The translations under genes were made by a program, and so were the position numbers. Under the pieces are notes generated by a model. The model worked only from the letters and a program-made list of their open reading frames with translations. It was not told the origin of the DNA and did no database searches. From NCBI GenBank assembly GCA_946566415.1, contig CAMNWW010000101.1:1-7545 (forward strand): 7,545 nt of DNA, read 5' to 3'. Source of the DNA: an uncultured Lachnospiraceae bacterium. Its GTDB lineage: Bacteria; Bacillota; Clostridia; Lachnospirales; Lachnospiraceae. How positions within the stretch are numbered: the stretch's first letter is position 1; the number at the start of each line of letters is the position of its first letter. Positions 7,149 to 7,545 of this stretch are shown here, one piece after another.

Positions 7149-7174
7149 GGAATCCCTCCTACTTTTATTCCATG
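7146..7174 (-). promoter_or_regulatory. perfect inverted repeat enclosing the rrf2 ribosome binding site and start codon
   Basis: CATGGAAT (7146-7153) and ATTCCATG (7167-7174) are perfect 8-bp complements separated by 13 bases. In the rrf2 transcript the arms would pair, with the AGGAGGG ribosome binding site in the loop and the AUG start paired in the 3' arm. As DNA it is a 29-bp dyad, about the size bound by Rrf2 dimers. It could therefore be an autoregulatory operator, a translation-controlling hairpin, or both. The structure is seen directly; the role is inferred. Confidence 0.55.
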
Positions 7175-7257
7175 AGTTGCCTGACAAATGTTTTCGTCGA
7201 TTTTTCCGTGCTTTACACTCGCAAAATCAACGATTTCTATCGTTACTATTCACAGCC

Positions 7258-7341
7258 ACTCTGCCCACATGCGCACTCGTCGCCTCTTCGAGGCTCCCGT
7301 TCCGCTCCTTACGGAGCTAAGACTGCTTATGTGGGCAGAGT
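7258..7341. repeat. 13-bp stem with two internal hairpins (left arm of palindromic element)
   Basis: ACTCTGCCCACAT (7258-7270) pairs perfectly with 7329-7341, and the pairing continues inward as GCA-C-TC against GA-C-TGC (7273-7278 with 7321-7326). The enclosed loop holds two hairpins: GCCTC-TTC-GAGGC (7282-7294) and GCTCC-TTAC-GGAGC (7304-7317). Neither is followed by a T-run, so they are not ordinary terminators. Confidence 0.7.
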
Positions 7342-7358
7342 TCCTGCTTCGCAGACCT

Positions 7359-7421
7359 GATTTGGATCTGCAGACATCCTCTTACATGCAAGCATGACGA
7401 GTCTGTCTGCAGATCCAAGTC
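7359..7421. repeat. 18-bp stem with inner hairpin (right arm of palindromic element)
   Basis: TTGGATCTGCAGACA (7362-7376) pairs perfectly with 7404-7418. Including one G-T wobble the stem covers 7359-7376 and 7404-7421. The 27-base loop contains a CATGC-AA-GCATG hairpin (7385-7396). The stem includes CTGCAG, itself palindromic. ACTCGTC at 7275-7281 in the left arm is complementary to GACGAGT at 7396-7402 in this loop, a possible loop-loop contact that could also be chance. Confidence 0.7.
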
Positions 7422-7441
7422 GGCTGTGAATAGTAACCGAT

Positions 7442-7450
7442 TGTTATAAT
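7442..7450 (+). promoter_or_regulatory. extended -10 promoter element, rightward
   Basis: TG-T-TATAAT at 7442-7450 matches a perfect extended -10 hexamer directly abutting the right end of the palindromic element. There is no recognisable -35 in the outer arm of the element. It could start a rightward transcript near 7457. Confidence 0.35.
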
Positions 7451-7466
7451 ATATGTGGAAAATGGC

Positions 7467-7495
7467 TTGACAGAACAGAAAGTTGGTGCTATTCT
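7467..7495 (+). promoter_or_regulatory. sigma-A promoter for a gene beyond the right edge
   Basis: A consensus TTGACA at 7467-7472 is followed after exactly 17 bases by TATTCT at 7490-7495 (four of six matches). Transcription would start near 7502 and run off the window. No open frame with a ribosome binding site begins before 7545, so the gene served must start beyond the edge, divergent from rrf2. Confidence 0.55.
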
Positions 7496-7496
7496 C

Positions 7497-7528
7497 TTAC
7501 ATGTAAAAATCCTAGTATAAAAGTAGGA
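7497..7528. promoter_or_regulatory. palindrome and dyad at the start of the rightward transcript, candidate operators
   Basis: TTACATGTAA (7497-7506) is a perfect 10-bp palindrome over the predicted transcription start. TCCTA (7510-7514) and TAGGA (7524-7528) form a second dyad with a 9-base spacer. The second dyad includes ATAAAAGTAGGA (7517-7528), a 12-mer that also occurs on the opposite strand in the rrf2 leader (7158-7169). The shared sequence could be a common Rrf2 binding site, or merely similar ribosome-binding regions. Confidence 0.35.
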
Positions 7529-7545
7529 ATAAGCCAATACGGAAA

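Larger units (their letters stand above)
7239..7441. repeat. complex palindromic element (MITE-like repeat or structured RNA)
   Basis: About 200 bp between rrf2 and the right edge form a nested, mostly self-complementary structure. The outer arms are a perfect 16-bp inverted repeat, GTTACTATTCACAGCC at 7242-7257 and its complement at 7422-7437, extending to 7239 and 7441 with a one-base bulge. Inside are, left to right, a 13-bp stem holding two small hairpins, a short CTGC-TTC-GCAG hairpin (7344-7354) and an 18-bp stem with an inner hairpin. Short open frames across it are products of the symmetry and have no ribosome binding site. No transposase is present, and I see no clear target-site duplication. 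Such elements are usually non-autonomous transposon derivatives or dispersed intergenic repeats; a folded non-coding RNA is the alternative. Copy number elsewhere would decide. Confidence 0.7.

Noticed and set aside
7172..7397. Small plus-strand frames across the palindromic element
   Set aside because: They are created by the stem-loop repeats, have no ribosome binding site and overlap each other in different frames.
7239..7441. CRISPR array or tRNA in the structured region
   Set aside because: There are no regularly spaced direct repeats, and the stems do not form a cloverleaf with conserved T-loop or CCA features.

Overview
The window looks like chromosomal DNA of a low-to-moderate GC Firmicute, most likely a Clostridia/Lachnospiraceae-type gut anaerobe. 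The reasons are strong AGGAGG-type Shine-Dalgarno sites before most genes, consensus sigma-A promoter elements, tight operon packing, and the protein families present (AEC carriers, M20 peptidases, a YwnA-like Rrf2 protein). This is inferred from style; no rRNA or other marker gene is present.

Positions 1-5624 hold a compact five-gene operon on the minus strand. In order of transcription it encodes an M20 metallopeptidase (5624-4461), an AEC-family carrier (4468-3551), an alpha/beta hydrolase (3525-2425), a GltS-like multi-pass carrier (2409-1219) and a second M20 metallopeptidase (1204 to beyond the left edge). Gaps are 14 to 25 bases, with one overlap. A LysR-type regulator (5746-6666) is divergently transcribed. 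The 121-base spacer carries a near-consensus lysR promoter and AT-rich palindromes suited to LysR binding. The gene set (two secondary carriers, an esterase-like hydrolase, two Zn-peptidases and a divergent LysR) suggests regulated import and stepwise hydrolysis of a conjugated or acylated compound. It resembles in layout the E. coli abgR/abgABT locus, but the substrate cannot be read from sequence.

Positions 6684-7148 encode a small Rrf2/YwnA-like regulator, convergent with lysR. Its ribosome binding site and start codon lie inside a perfect 8-bp inverted repeat, which could be an autoregulatory operator or an mRNA hairpin.

Positions 7149-7545 contain no credible gene. They hold an elaborate palindromic element of about 200 bp (7239-7441): a 16-bp outer inverted repeat enclosing a 13-bp stem and an 18-bp stem, each with internal hairpins. 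To its right are rightward promoter-like sequences and small dyads, suggesting a gene that starts just past the right edge. The element looks like a MITE-like or intergenic repeat, or a structured RNA, inserted between rrf2 and a divergent neighbour. It and the uncharacterised operon are the most interesting parts of the window.
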